From NCBI GenBank assembly GCA_020632695.1, contig JACKFB010000002.1, forward strand, positions 310,001 through 374,000: a DNA stretch of 64,000 nucleotides, in the 5' to 3' direction. The notes below the pieces were generated by a model. That model had not been told where the DNA came from. It saw only the letters and a program-made list of their open reading frames with translations, and made no database searches. How positions within the stretch are numbered: position 1 is the first letter of the stretch; each line of letters starts with the position of its first letter. The DNA is from Deltaproteobacteria bacterium. Its GTDB lineage: Bacteria; Myxococcota_A; UBA9042; PHBI01; JACKFB01. Shown here piece by piece: positions 8,824 to 18,042 of this stretch. A program made the translations under genes and the position numbers.

Positions 8824-10790
8824 TGGCCGAGCTCGGACGCCTGCTCATCCTCGCCGCCCTCGCCCTCGCCTCGGCCGGCGCGCTCGTCGGCTTCAGCGCT
8901 GGCCGCTCGGGCTCGGCGCGCGGCCTGCGCATCACCCGCGGCCTGGCCCTGGCCTTCGCCGCGTGCCTGGTCGGCGCCACCGGGGTGATGGAGTACGCGC
9001 TCATCACCCACGACTTCTCCGTCGAGTACGTCGCCCACGTCGGCTCGCTGGCGACGCCGCTGCACATCACCATCGTCAGCCTGTGGTCGTCGCTGGACGG
9101 CTCGATCCTCTTCTGGGGCTTCATCCTGGCGGTCTACACCACTGGCTTCGTCCTCGCGACCCGCGGCCGCCACGAGGACATGCAGCCCTACACCCTGGCC
9201 ACCATCATGGCGGTCGGGACCTTCTTCACCTTCCTCATCGCCGGTCCGGCCAACCCCTTCGGCGACACGCCCGCGCCCATCCCCACCGACGGCCCCGGCC
9301 CCAACGCGCTGCTGCAGAACCACGCGCTGATGATCATCCACCCGCCCATGCTCTACATGGGCTACGTGGGCATGACCATCCCCTTCGCCATGGGGGTCGC
9401 CGCCCTGCTCAAGGGGCGCAGCGGCGCCGGCTGGACGCGCCCGCTCCGCCGCTGGATGCTGATCCCGTGGGGCTTCTTGACCTGCGGCATCATCCTGGGC
9501 GGCTGGTGGGCCTACGAGGTCCTGGGCTGGGGCGGCTACTGGGCCTGGGATCCGGTCGAGAACGCCTCGCTGCTGCCCTGGCTCACCGCCACGGCCTTCC
9601 TCCACGCCGCCATGCTGCAGGAGCGCCGCGGCCTGCTCGCCGGCTGGACGCTGGTGCTGCTGCTGGTGACCTTCCAGCTCACCATCCTGGGCACCTTCAT
9701 GACCCGCTCCGGCGTGTTCAACTCGGTGCACAGCTTCACCCAGAGCCCCATCGGCCCCACCTTCCTGGTCTTCCTGGCCATGGTGCTCATCGCGTCGGTG
9801 GTGCTGGTGGCCGCCAACGTCCATCGCCTGGCCCCAGGCCGGCCCATCGAGTCGCCGGCCAGCCGCGAGGCCGCCTTCATCGTCAACAACCTGCTCTTCG
9901 CCGCCTTCACCTTCACCGTGCTGGTCGGCACCACCTTCCCCCTCATCGCCGAGGCCGCCCGCGGCGTGAAGGTCAGCGTGGGCGAGCCCTTCTTCGACCA
10001 GTTCGCCGTGCCGCTGGGACTGGCCATCGTGTTCCTGATGGGTGTGGGCCCCGCCATGCCCTGGGGGCGCGCCACCGGCGCCGAGGTGGCGCGCCGCATG
10101 GGGCCGCCGCTGCTGGGCGGGCTGGTCCTGGCCGCCCTGGGCGTGGCGCTGGGCGTCCGCGACGTGCTGCCGGCGCTCACCCTCCTGGTGGCCGGGTTCG
10201 CCGTGTCGGTGACCCTGCGCGACGTCTGGGATCCGGTGCGCGCCCGCATGACCGCCAAGGGCGAGTCCCTCGGCCGCGCCTTCGCCTCGGCGCTGCGCCG
10301 CGGCCGCCGGCGCTTCGGCGGCCAGGTCGTCCACATCGGCGTCGCCATCGCGGTCGTGGCCATCGCCCTCTCGCAGAGCTACCAGATCATCGGCGAGGGC
10401 GTCATCGACAAGGGCGCCACCCTGACCGTCTCGGACTACACGCTGCAGTTCGTCGACGCGCGCTCGGTCACCGAGCCGCACCGCGAGCGCACCATCGCCA
10501 CCATCGCCGTCAGCAAGGGCGGCCGCGACCTGGGCACGATGGAGCCGGCGCTCAACAACTACGCGACCGAGATGAACGCCATCGGCTCCCCCGCGGTGCG
10601 CACCAGCCCGGTCGAGGACCTCTACCTCTCGGTGATGAGCATCGACCCGCGCGGCCAGTCCATCGGCCTGCGCGTCTTCATCAACCCGGCCGTCGCCTGG
10701 CTGTGGATCGCCATGGGCGTGATGGTGTTCGGCTGCCTCATCGCGGTGTGGCCCACCCGCCGCTCCGAGGCCAGCGGGGCGGTGGCGTGA
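8823..10790 (+). CDS. ccmF: Cytochrome c haem lyase subunit CcmF
   Basis: The 655-residue polytopic protein has about 15 hydrophobic segments. The WWD haem-handling domain is WWAYEVLGWGGYWAWDP followed by VENASLLPWL (roughly residues 225-255). Conserved periplasmic histidines appear in LLQNHALMIIHPPMLY and in SVHSFTQSP. CcmF receives haem from CcmE and ligates it to CXXCH sites with CcmH and CcmI. The length fits the single-chain CcmF of 640-670 residues. A large periplasmic domain precedes the last helix. The GTG of ccmG overlaps its stop. Confidence 0.95.
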   Translation: MAELGRLLILAALALASAGALVGFSAGRSGSARGLRITRGLALAFAACLVGATGVMEYALITHDFSVEYVAHVGSLATPLHITIVSLWSSLDGSILFWGFILAVYTTGFVLATRGRHEDMQPYTLATIMAVGTFFTFLIAGPANPFGDTPAPIPTDGPGPNALLQNHALMIIHPPMLYMGYVGMTIPFAMGVAALLKGRSGAGWTRPLRRWMLIPWGFLTCGIILGGWWAYEVLGWGGYWAWDPVENASLLPWLTATAFLHAAMLQERRGLLAGWTLVLLLVTFQLTILGTFMTRSGVFNSVHSFTQSPIGPTFLVFLAMVLIASVVLVAANVHRLAPGRPIESPASREAAFIVNNLLFAAFTFTVLVGTTFPLIAEAARGVKVSVGEPFFDQFAVPLGLAIVFLMGVGPAMPWGRATGAEVARRMGPPLLGGLVLAALGVALGVRDVLPALTLLVAGFAVSVTLRDVWDPVRARMTAKGESLGRAFASALRRGRRRFGGQVVHIGVAIAVVAIALSQSYQIIGEGVIDKGATLTVSDYTLQFVDARSVTEPHRERTIATIAVSKGGRDLGTMEPALNNYATEMNAIGSPAVRTSPVEDLYLSVMSIDPRGQSIGLRVFINPAVAWLWIAMGVMVFGCLIAVWPTRRSEASGAVA

Positions 10791-11344
10791 GCGCGGCGCC
10801 CGAGGGCGGGAGGGCCGGGCGCGGCTTCTCCTACAAGGCGCTGATCATCGGCCTGGTCGTGACCCTGCCGCTGCTGGCCCTGCTCTACATGGGTCTGTCG
10901 ATGGACCCGCACCGCATGGACGCGCCGCTGGTCGGCAAGCCGGCGCCGCCCTTCGAGCTGCACCGGCTCTCCGATGGCCAGCTCGTCTCCCTGGAGAGCC
11001 TGCGCGGCAAGCCGGTCATCCTGAACTTCTGGGCCACCTGGTGCATGCCGTGTCGCCAGGAGCACCCCTTCATGGTGAGCGCCGCCAAGAAGCTGGGCGA
11101 CAAGATCCAGTTCGTGGGCATCGTCTACCAGGACAAGAACGAGATGGTGAACGCCTGGCTCGACGCCTACGGCGGACGCGGCTACCCGACCCTCATCGAC
11201 GCCGGGACCAAGACCGCCATCGCCTACGGGGTCTACGGCGTGCCCGAGACCTACTTCATCGACAGCCAGGGCGTCATCCGCGACAAGGTGGTCGGTCCGG
11301 TGCGCCCCGACGAGCTCTTCGAGCTGGCCGGGAGGCTCCAGTGA
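10787..11344 (+). CDS. ccmG: Periplasmic thiol-disulfide reductase CcmG/DsbE
   Basis: The 185-residue protein starts at a GTG overlapping ccmF (GTGA). It has one N-terminal anchor (about 17-36) and then a thioredoxin fold with the active site FWATWCMPCRQE (Cys86, Cys89). The GVYGVPETYFID segment carries the cis-proline loop (GVPET) typical of CcmG. It keeps apocytochrome CXXCH cysteines reduced for haem ligation. The length and the anchor are standard for CcmG. Confidence 0.94.
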   Translation: MSAAPEGGRAGRGFSYKALIIGLVVTLPLLALLYMGLSMDPHRMDAPLVGKPAPPFELHRLSDGQLVSLESLRGKPVILNFWATWCMPCRQEHPFMVSAAKKLGDKIQFVGIVYQDKNEMVNAWLDAYGGRGYPTLIDAGTKTAIAYGVYGVPETYFIDSQGVIRDKVVGPVRPDELFELAGRLQ

Positions 11345-11961
11345 GCCGCGCGGTGAGGCTCGGGCTCGCCCTGGCGCTCTCGCTGGCGGGCGGCGCGGCG
11401 TGGGCGCAGTCCAAGCGCGGCGAGGACGTCGCGCCCGAGCAGGCGCTGGTCCTGGGGCCCGACGTGGCGCAGACCGTGGGCGCGCCGCTGGGCCCGCCGG
11501 TGGGCCCCGACCGGCTCGAGGAGGAGACCCACGCCCTGGCCTCGCGCATCCGCTGTCCGGTGTGCCAGGGCCACTCCATCGCCGACTCGCCCTCGGAGAC
11601 CGCGCGCGACATGAAGTCGCTGGTGCGGGCCATGGTCGCCGCCGGCTACGTGGAGGACCAGGTCTTCGTCTACTTCGAGGCGCGCTACGGCGAGTTCATC
11701 CGCCTGCTGCCGCGGGCGGAGGGCTTCAACCTGCTGGTGTGGGTGATCCCCTTGGCGGCGCTGCTGCTGGGCATCATCGTCGTGGTGGTGTTCCTGGGCC
11801 GGCGCCGCCCCTCGGCGGTGGCCACCGCGGTCCCCAGCGAGGCGGCCGCCGCCCGCAGCAGGGCGCGTGAGGCCGGGCCCGCCGAGGGGAGCGATCTGGA
11901 CCCTTGGCTCGAAGCGGTGCGCCGCGAGGTCGCCGAAGAGGACCAACGACAGGACGGGTGA
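11341..11961 (+). CDS. ccmH: Cytochrome c maturation protein CcmH (CycL)
   Basis: The product is 206 residues with a cleavable signal peptide ending near GGAAWAQ. The LRCxxC redox motif is RIRCPVCQGHSIADSPSE (Cys72, Cys75). A three-helix domain is followed by one transmembrane helix (LLVWVIPLAALLLGIIVVVV). It is followed by a cytoplasmic Ala-rich tail of about 50 residues that is longer than usual. CcmH reduces the apocytochrome-CcmG mixed disulfide within the CcmFHI ligase complex. The GTG start overlaps ccmG, and the stop overlaps the ccmI GTG. Confidence 0.92.
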   Translation: MSRAVRLGLALALSLAGGAAWAQSKRGEDVAPEQALVLGPDVAQTVGAPLGPPVGPDRLEEETHALASRIRCPVCQGHSIADSPSETARDMKSLVRAMVAAGYVEDQVFVYFEARYGEFIRLLPRAEGFNLLVWVIPLAALLLGIIVVVVFLGRRRPSAVATAVPSEAAAARSRAREAGPAEGSDLDPWLEAVRREVAEEDQRQDG

Positions 11962-13469
11962 TTGGCGTGGGTGACATCGACTGGACCTCGGCCCTGGTGG
12001 TGCTGGGCGGCGGGCTGGCGTTGGGTGGAGGGCTCGTCGCGCTCTCGCGGAAGGGCGGCAAGACCCGCGCGACCGCCGACGTGGGCCGGGAGGCGCGCCT
12101 CGAGGACCTGCGGCGACGGCGTGAGGTGCTGGTCGAGCAGCTCCGGGACCTGGAGGACACGGGCAGCGCTGGAGAGGCCGTGGCCGACGCCGAGCGGGCG
12201 CGCCTGGAGCGTGAGGCGGCGACGGTGCTGCGCGAGCTCGCCCGGCTGGAGTCCGACGAGGGCGCCGCGCCGGTGGCGCCTCCGCCCGTGCAGACGGGCG
12301 GCATGTCCCCGCAGCTCCGCGGCGCGCTCCAGGGCGGGCTGGTGGTCGGCTTCATCGCCCTGCTCTTCTTCGTGCTGCAGAACCAGACCCGGCCGCGCCA
12401 GGAGGGGATGGGCATCACCGGCAACGACCCGCGACCGATGAGCGGCGCCATGGCTCGCGGCGGCGCCGGCGGCGGCGGCGGCATGCCCGCAGACCACCCG
12501 GCGCCGGCCGGCCAGGAGACCGAGCGCCTCGCGGCCGCCCGCGCCGCGGCCGAGGCGAACCCGCAGGATCTCGACGCCAAGGTCGAGCTGGCCTTCGCCC
12601 TGGCCGAGGCCGAGCAGTGGATGGAGGCCTACAAGCTCTCCGACGAGATCCTGAAGATCGAGCCGGGCCAGCCCGACGCGTTGATGGTGCAGTCCAGCAT
12701 CCGCCTGGTCATGGGCCAGCTCGACCGCGCCATCGAGCTGGCCGACCAGGTGCTCCAGGCCCACCCGAAGCACGCCAAGGCCCTGGCCTACCGCGGCATG
12801 CTGGCCTTCAGGGCCGGTGACCGCGAGGCGTCCATCGCCTTCCTCGAGCGGGCCCGCGAGGTGGTGGGGCCCGACGAGACGCTGGACACGATGCTGAAGG
12901 AGGTGCGCGAGCGGCCGCTTCCCACCGAGGCAGGGGCCGACGGCGGCGAGATGCCCCCCGGGCACCCCCAGGTGCCGGGAGCGGCCCCGGGTGAGGCGAT
13001 GGCCGGCGCGATGCCACCCGGACATCCGCCCATGGCCGGCGCAGCGGCCGGCGGCGCGATGCCCGGCGGCGCGATGCCCCCCGGCCACCCGCCCATGGGC
13101 GCCGCCAGCGCCGCCCCGGCAGACGACGCAGGCGGAGACGTCGCCATCGCCGGCACGGTGCGCCTGGCCGACGGCGTCTCGGCCCCTGCCGGAGCCACCC
13201 TCTTCGTCATCGCCCGAAACCCCGGCGTCCAGCGCGGCCCGCCAGCGGCCACCCGCCGCTACTCCGCCGCCAGCCTCCCGCTCTCGTTCGCCCTGGGCCA
13301 GGGCAACGTCATGCTGGGCGGCCCCTTCCCCGACGAGGTCACCCTGTCCGCCCGCCTCGACGTGGACGGCAACGCGATGACCCACTCCCCCCAGGATCTC
13401 GAAGCCACCGCCGGCACCGTGAAGAAGGGGACGAGCGGGATCGAGCTGGTGCTGCGCCCGAAGCCGTAG
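11958..13469 (+). CDS. ccmI: CcmI/CycH-type apocytochrome chaperone with TPRs and MPPGHP repeats
   Basis: The 503-residue protein has a first membrane helix (about 6-26), a charged coiled-coil-prone cytoplasmic segment rich in Arg/Glu, a second helix (LVVGFIALLFFVLQ), TPR repeats (about 190-310) and a C-terminal beta domain (about 395-503: GTVRLADGV and SLPLSFALGQGN). This matches the CcmI-1/CcmI-2 layout, which presents apocytochrome c to CcmFH. It is unusual in carrying four Met-Pro-x-x-His-Pro motifs (starting at residues 176, 332, 352 and 373) in Gly/Ala/Pro-rich linkers. The GTG at 11958 overlaps the ccmH stop. A second GTG at 11967 is possible. Confidence 0.85.
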   Translation: MIGVGDIDWTSALVVLGGGLALGGGLVALSRKGGKTRATADVGREARLEDLRRRREVLVEQLRDLEDTGSAGEAVADAERARLEREAATVLRELARLESDEGAAPVAPPPVQTGGMSPQLRGALQGGLVVGFIALLFFVLQNQTRPRQEGMGITGNDPRPMSGAMARGGAGGGGGMPADHPAPAGQETERLAAARAAAEANPQDLDAKVELAFALAEAEQWMEAYKLSDEILKIEPGQPDALMVQSSIRLVMGQLDRAIELADQVLQAHPKHAKALAYRGMLAFRAGDREASIAFLERAREVVGPDETLDTMLKEVRERPLPTEAGADGGEMPPGHPQVPGAAPGEAMAGAMPPGHPPMAGAAAGGAMPGGAMPPGHPPMGAASAAPADDAGGDVAIAGTVRLADGVSAPAGATLFVIARNPGVQRGPPAATRRYSAASLPLSFALGQGNVMLGGPFPDEVTLSARLDVDGNAMTHSPQDLEATAGTVKKGTSGIELVLRPKP

Positions 13470-13480
13470 GCGCTGCGCGC

Positions 13481-14053
13481 TCAGCCGAAGACGTGGGCGA
13501 GGTCCAGCCGCAGCCCGGGAAGCTCCGCCGGCTCGACGGCGTTCGGTGCCTGCTCCGTGCCGAGATGCACGTAGGTGTCGTCTTCCAGGCGGTACCGCTC
13601 CAGACGATCCAGATCGGGGTCGGCGATCCAGTACATGCGCACGCCGAATCGGGCGTAGAGGGTCGACTTCGTCAGCACGTCGCGCCGCCGGGTCGAAGGC
13701 GAGAGCACCTCCACCACGAGGTCGGGCGGCCCCTCGATGCACTTCTCGCCGATGATGGAGAGCCGTTCGCGGGCGATCCACAAGACGTCCGGCTGCACGA
13801 CGGTCCCGGTGTCCAGGACGACGTCGATGGGAGCGATCAGCGTCTCGCCCCCTGCGCGCCCATCGAGCTGCGACACCAGCGCCCTGTAGAGACGTCCAAC
13901 GATCCTCTGGTGTCGGGGAACTGCGGCAGGGGTCGTGACGATCTCACCGTCCAAGAGCTCATAGCGCCGTCCGTCATCGGGCAGCTCCAGGTAGTCCTGG
14001 ACGGTCAGCCGGAGCCGCCCGGGCGGGATCGAGGCAGGCAGAGATGATGACAT
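13481..14053 (-). CDS. Uma2 family (DUF820) PD-(D/E)XK endonuclease-like protein
   Basis: The 190-residue protein starts with the ATG at 14053, preceded by GGAGG eight bases upstream. Family features are LTVQDYLELPDDGRRYELLDGE at the N-terminus (the invariant D-G-x-x-Y-E-L-L-x-G-E), VVQPDVLWIARE (first catalytic Asp) and PDLVVEVLSPSTRRRD (the E-x-L core), then KSTLYARFGVRMYWIADP. The Uma2 fold is a restriction-endonuclease-like fold abundant in cyanobacteria and GC-rich soil bacteria. The cellular role is unknown. The frame remains open upstream through the hexamer array and would add an Arg-Asp/Arg-Gly repeat extension from 14563, but the good ribosome site favours 14053. Confidence 0.85.
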   Translation of the reverse strand: MSSSLPASIPPGRLRLTVQDYLELPDDGRRYELLDGEIVTTPAAVPRHQRIVGRLYRALVSQLDGRAGGETLIAPIDVVLDTGTVVQPDVLWIARERLSIIGEKCIEGPPDLVVEVLSPSTRRRDVLTKSTLYARFGVRMYWIADPDLDRLERYRLEDDTYVHLGTEQAPNAVEPAELPGLRLDLAHVFG

Positions 14054-14142
14054 GCGACCTCCACAACCAGGATAGCACCCCCCAGCCGCGCCGCGACCCA
14101 TCCGGCCCCGCCGAGCGCGGTGGCCGCGGCGGCGCCAGAGCC

Positions 14143-14526
<384 letters not shown>

Positions 14527-14537
14527 GGATCCCCGGT

Positions 14538-17285
14538 TCAGCCTCGTTCGTCGACGGGCCCACCGCCGCTGAACTCGGCTCGCAGGTCCGGTGGCAGGGC
14601 GTGGTCCAGGTCGAATACCACTCGCATGGGCCCGTCGCCGGTGGCCGAGCGCACGCGAGCCCGGCCGAGATACACGGCGGCGGCGTGTGACCGCGGTTGC
14701 ACGAAGAGATGGAGCGCGAGGCCTCGGGCGGCGTGTTGGACCACCTTCAGACCCGCCGCGTTGGCGGTGGACATCTTGTTCTGGCTGGTCCAGGCGAACG
14801 CGCGATCGCCCAGGAACTCGTTGTCGTACTGGTGCTCGGCCTTGGCGTTGGACGTGTCCAGCTTGGTGATGATGACGCCGTCGCTCCCGAACCAGAGCAT
14901 CCCGGTGTTGTGCTTCGCCGGGTCGTACTGGACGCCGAAGTGCCGGATGATCTCGGGCCGCTCGTAGCGCGCGAAGCGGTTGAGATCGGCGGGGCTCCGC
15001 AGCACGCCGCCGTGACGCTGCTGGTGGTCCCCGTTGACGGTGTAGAGCAAGCGGCCCTGGACCTCGGCGAGGAGCTGGTCGCCGAGCGCGGCGCGGATCT
15101 CCGGCCTGAGGCGGTCGGCCCGCAGCGAATCGCCGAGCTTGTTCCGCACCGTCTGCCAGGTCTTGGAGCCATCGAGCGCCGAGCGCTCGGGCTTCCACTG
15201 AGGCCAGCGCTCGAAGAACGCGTCGTATCCAGCCTCGGGCTCGTCGGGTCGCGCCGCCAGGCCCCAGACGAGCGCGTAGGGCGACACCCGCTGCGCCTGC
15301 CAGTTGGCCTCGACGCGCCGCAGGAACTCGAACACCGGGTGCTCGCTCGGCAGCGCGCGCGCCCAGGGCGGCGTATCATCGTGCGACCGCTGACATGCGC
15401 TCCACGACTTGTAGGTCTGTCGGAAGACGCTGAGTTCCGGCAGGTCGGCGCGACCCCAGAGATCCACGGGCAGAGGCGCGCGACCGAGCTCGTCGCGCAG
15501 CTCCTCGTAGGCCTTGTTGCAGGCCTCCCGCTTGCTCGTGTAGCGCGCGATCTTCGCCAGGATTTCGCGGGTCCGGCGCTCGAGCACGACCTCGCAGGCC
15601 CGCGGGGGCGTGATGACCACGCCGTCGGCCACCTCGGTGCGCCGGCCGCCACCCGACACCGCGTGCAGTGCCTTGATGGTGAGCCACGCGGAACGGTGAT
15701 GACCGACGAAGTCGAGCACCGTCAGGACCTCCGTACCGGGGAAGAGGCGCAGCCCGCGGCCGAGCTGTTGGAGGAACAAGGTCGCGCTCTCCGTCGGGCG
15801 CAGGAACATCACCGAGTTGACGACCGGGATGTCGACGCCCTCGTTGAGGATGTCGGAGACGAACACCCACTCCAGCGGGTCCGCGGGGTCGGCCAGCCGG
15901 TGGTAGACGGCCTCGCGCTCGCGCACGGGCTGGTCCCCGAGCACGCTGACCGCGGTCTGCCCGCGCCGGTTGAACGATTCGGCCATGAAGCGCGCGTGCT
16001 TCTTGCCGGCACAGAACCCGATGGTCGCGCGTTTAACGCCGTCGAAGCCCCGCTCGATGGCACTCTGGAGCACATGGGCCGCGCGGGCCTCCACGGAGAG
16101 CGCGTCTTCGACCTCGTCGAGGCGCCGCCACGGGATGCGGAGGAAGTCCACGCTCTCGTCGGCGATGCCGAAGTAGTGGAAGGGCAAGAGCCAACCGCGC
16201 TCGATGGCCTCGGGCAGCCGCACCTCGTACGCGACGTTGAAGTCGCACCACTCGAGCACGTCGTGCCCGTCCTGGCGCTCGGGTGTGGCAGTGATGCCGA
16301 GCAGGAACGCGCGCTCGCGGAGCGACCGGAGCACCTCGTAGCTGGGCGCCTCGACATGGTGGAACTCGTCGATGACCAGGTATTCGAAGGGCCGCGCCAT
16401 CAGGTCCGGCCGACGGCTGAGGCTGGCGATGGTGGCGAACACGATGTCCGCCTGCCCTTCGTCGAAGCCGCCACCGACGACACCGAGCGAGTGGCTGCCC
16501 AAGACCCTGCGGAAGGTGCGGCGGGCCTGGAGCAGGTGCTCGAGTCGGTGCGAGACGTAGAGCGCGGTCTTCGCGCCGCTCTGGAGGACGTCGAAGGCCG
16601 CGAGGTAGGTCTTGCCAACACCGGTGGCGGCGATGACCGCCGCTCGGCGCAGGCCCCCGGAGCGCGAGGCGGCAAGGTTGGCGAGGGCTTCGAGCTGCGC
16701 GCGGTTGGGGTGGGGCACCTCGGCGTGTGGCTCGGTGATCCCGACGAAGGGCGGAGCAGCGGCTCGCGCGCGCAGCATGTACTCGGCTCGGTACCGGTGG
16801 ATCAGCTGGTCGCTGATGGGGTGGACGTCGGGTCGGGTCCACAGCCCGTCGAACTGGCGACGGGCGGCTTCGGTCGCGTGGCGGTCGGCGCGCACCAGGT
16901 TCCACTCGAGGTTGGTCGCCAGCCCGCCCTTCGAGAGGTTCGACGAACCGGCCCAGCACTGGGCGCCGGCAGCGTTCTCGAAGCGCCAGAACTTGGCGTG
17001 GAAACCGGTCGGGCCGCACTGGACGCGGGTCTCGACGCCGTCCAGACCGCGCAAGGCGTCCAGCGCCTCGGGCTGGGTCACGGCCTGATACGTGGAGGTC
17101 AGGATGCGCACCTGACCCCCGCGTCGCACGACCTCACGCAGCGGCTCGATGAGCAAACCGACGCCGCTGCAGCGCGAAAACGACACCGCGATACGCACGT
17201 CGTCCGCGGTGGCCAGCCCGTCACGGACCACGTCCAGCATCTGGATCTCGCCGGGGAGGTTCAGGACCGAGTCGTGGTGCTCCAT
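14538..17285 (-). CDS. PLD nuclease-superfamily II helicase fusion (HKD-SSL2-DUF3427 type)
   Basis: The 915-residue protein begins with a phospholipase-D-like nuclease domain (about 15-150) with one HKD motif, FHAKFW (His96, Lys98) and GSSNLS. An SF2 helicase follows: motif I AATGVGKT (219-226), motif II IDEFHH (305-310), motif III GITATP (330-335) and motif VI QQLGRGLR (506-513). The C-terminal 350 residues resemble the DUF3427 region of related helicases. Such proteins are known in restriction-like and defence loci and probably process foreign or damaged DNA using ATP. It is flanked by inverted hexamer arrays. Sampled GC (about 67%) is slightly below the surroundings. Defence function is inferred. 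Confidence 0.85.
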   Translation of the reverse strand: MEHHDSVLNLPGEIQMLDVVRDGLATADDVRIAVSFSRCSGVGLLIEPLREVVRRGGQVRILTSTYQAVTQPEALDALRGLDGVETRVQCGPTGFHAKFWRFENAAGAQCWAGSSNLSKGGLATNLEWNLVRADRHATEAARRQFDGLWTRPDVHPISDQLIHRYRAEYMLRARAAAPPFVGITEPHAEVPHPNRAQLEALANLAASRSGGLRRAAVIAATGVGKTYLAAFDVLQSGAKTALYVSHRLEHLLQARRTFRRVLGSHSLGVVGGGFDEGQADIVFATIASLSRRPDLMARPFEYLVIDEFHHVEAPSYEVLRSLRERAFLLGITATPERQDGHDVLEWCDFNVAYEVRLPEAIERGWLLPFHYFGIADESVDFLRIPWRRLDEVEDALSVEARAAHVLQSAIERGFDGVKRATIGFCAGKKHARFMAESFNRRGQTAVSVLGDQPVREREAVYHRLADPADPLEWVFVSDILNEGVDIPVVNSVMFLRPTESATLFLQQLGRGLRLFPGTEVLTVLDFVGHHRSAWLTIKALHAVSGGGRRTEVADGVVITPPRACEVVLERRTREILAKIARYTSKREACNKAYEELRDELGRAPLPVDLWGRADLPELSVFRQTYKSWSACQRSHDDTPPWARALPSEHPVFEFLRRVEANWQAQRVSPYALVWGLAARPDEPEAGYDAFFERWPQWKPERSALDGSKTWQTVRNKLGDSLRADRLRPEIRAALGDQLLAEVQGRLLYTVNGDHQQRHGGVLRSPADLNRFARYERPEIIRHFGVQYDPAKHNTGMLWFGSDGVIITKLDTSNAKAEHQYDNEFLGDRAFAWTSQNKMSTANAAGLKVVQHAARGLALHLFVQPRSHAAAVYLGRARVRSATGDGPMRVVFDLDHALPPDLRAEFSGGGPVDERG

Positions 17286-17367
17286 GCGACGGCCAGGCTA
17301 CCAGGCGCCGCGCGGCGTGTCCGGTCGCGAACGCCGTCCAGAGAGCCCCGGACGCTGGAGCCTCCAG

Positions 17368-17580
17368 CTACGCCGAGCGGGCGCCGGTCGAGGCCGCACG
17401 CATCCAGGGCCGGCACCGCGCGAGCACCCGCTCCAGCGCGTCCACCCGCTGAACCTCGCTGAGCCCGAACGCCGCGATCAGACGAGCCACCAGGTCGTCC
17501 AGATCGCCTTCGTCGGGGATGGAGTCCTCGGGAAGCCCGACCATCGCCATCTCAACGATGGTGTCTACGTCCATGCTCAT
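17368..17580 (-). CDS. Small acidic hypothetical protein
   Basis: A 70-residue protein with the ATG at 17580, preceded by GGAGG seven bases upstream. An N-terminal acidic half (MSMDVDTIVEMAMVGLPEDS, then DEGDLDDLV) is followed by a predicted helix (ARLIAAFGLSEVQRVDALER) and a basic tail. The family is not recognised. It sits directly upstream of the PLD-helicase gene on the same strand, between it and array B. It could therefore be a regulator, inhibitor or immunity-type partner of that enzyme, which is speculative. Confidence 0.55.
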   Translation of the reverse strand: MSMDVDTIVEMAMVGLPEDSIPDEGDLDDLVARLIAAFGLSEVQRVDALERVLARCRPWMRAASTGARSA

Positions 17581-17660
17581 CGCGACCTCCTCGCCAGACC
17601 GGGCGACCTCAGTGTGCACCCTGTGGGGCAGGCCGCCAGAGTCGGGGGGAGGACAGGGAC

Positions 17661-18014
17661 GGGGACGGGGACGGGGACGGCTCCGAGACCGAGGCCGAGA
17701 CCGAGGCCGAGACCGAGGCCGAGACCGACTCCGAGGCCGAGGCCGAGACCGAGGCCGGGGCCGACTCCGAGGCCGAGACCGACTCCGAGACCGAGACCGA
17801 GGCCGAAACCGAGACCGAGGCCGAAACCGAGACCGAGACCGAGGCCGAGACCGAGGCCGAGGCCGAGACCGAGGCCGAGACCGAGGCCGAGACCGAGGCC
17901 GAGACCGAGACCGAGACCGACTCCGAGGCCGAGACCGGCGCCGAGGCCGAGACCGGCGCCGAGACCGAGACCGGCGCCGAGACCGAGACCGGCGCCGAGA
18001 CCGGCGCCGTCACC
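17661..18014. repeat. Hexanucleotide tandem array B (GAGACC-type, inverted relative to array A)
   Basis: Fifty-nine consecutive 6-base units are in perfect phase. By hand count 25 are exactly GAGACC. Others are GAGGCC, GACTCC, GAAACC, GGCGCC, GGGGCC and, at the left edge, GGGGAC. GAGACC is the reverse complement of the array A unit, so A and B form a long imperfect inverted repeat around the helicase and the small acidic gene. It ends 29 bases from the glnK stop codon and begins about 80 bases upstream of the small gene's start. No stop codon occurs in any frame. Confidence 0.93.
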
Positions 18015-18042
18015 GACCCCCGACTCCGACGCCGTGGCTCGG

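Noticed and set aside
17609..18013. Val-Ser/Ala-Pro repeat ORF on the minus strand
   Set aside because: It consists solely of array B with no unique sequence and no ribosome site.
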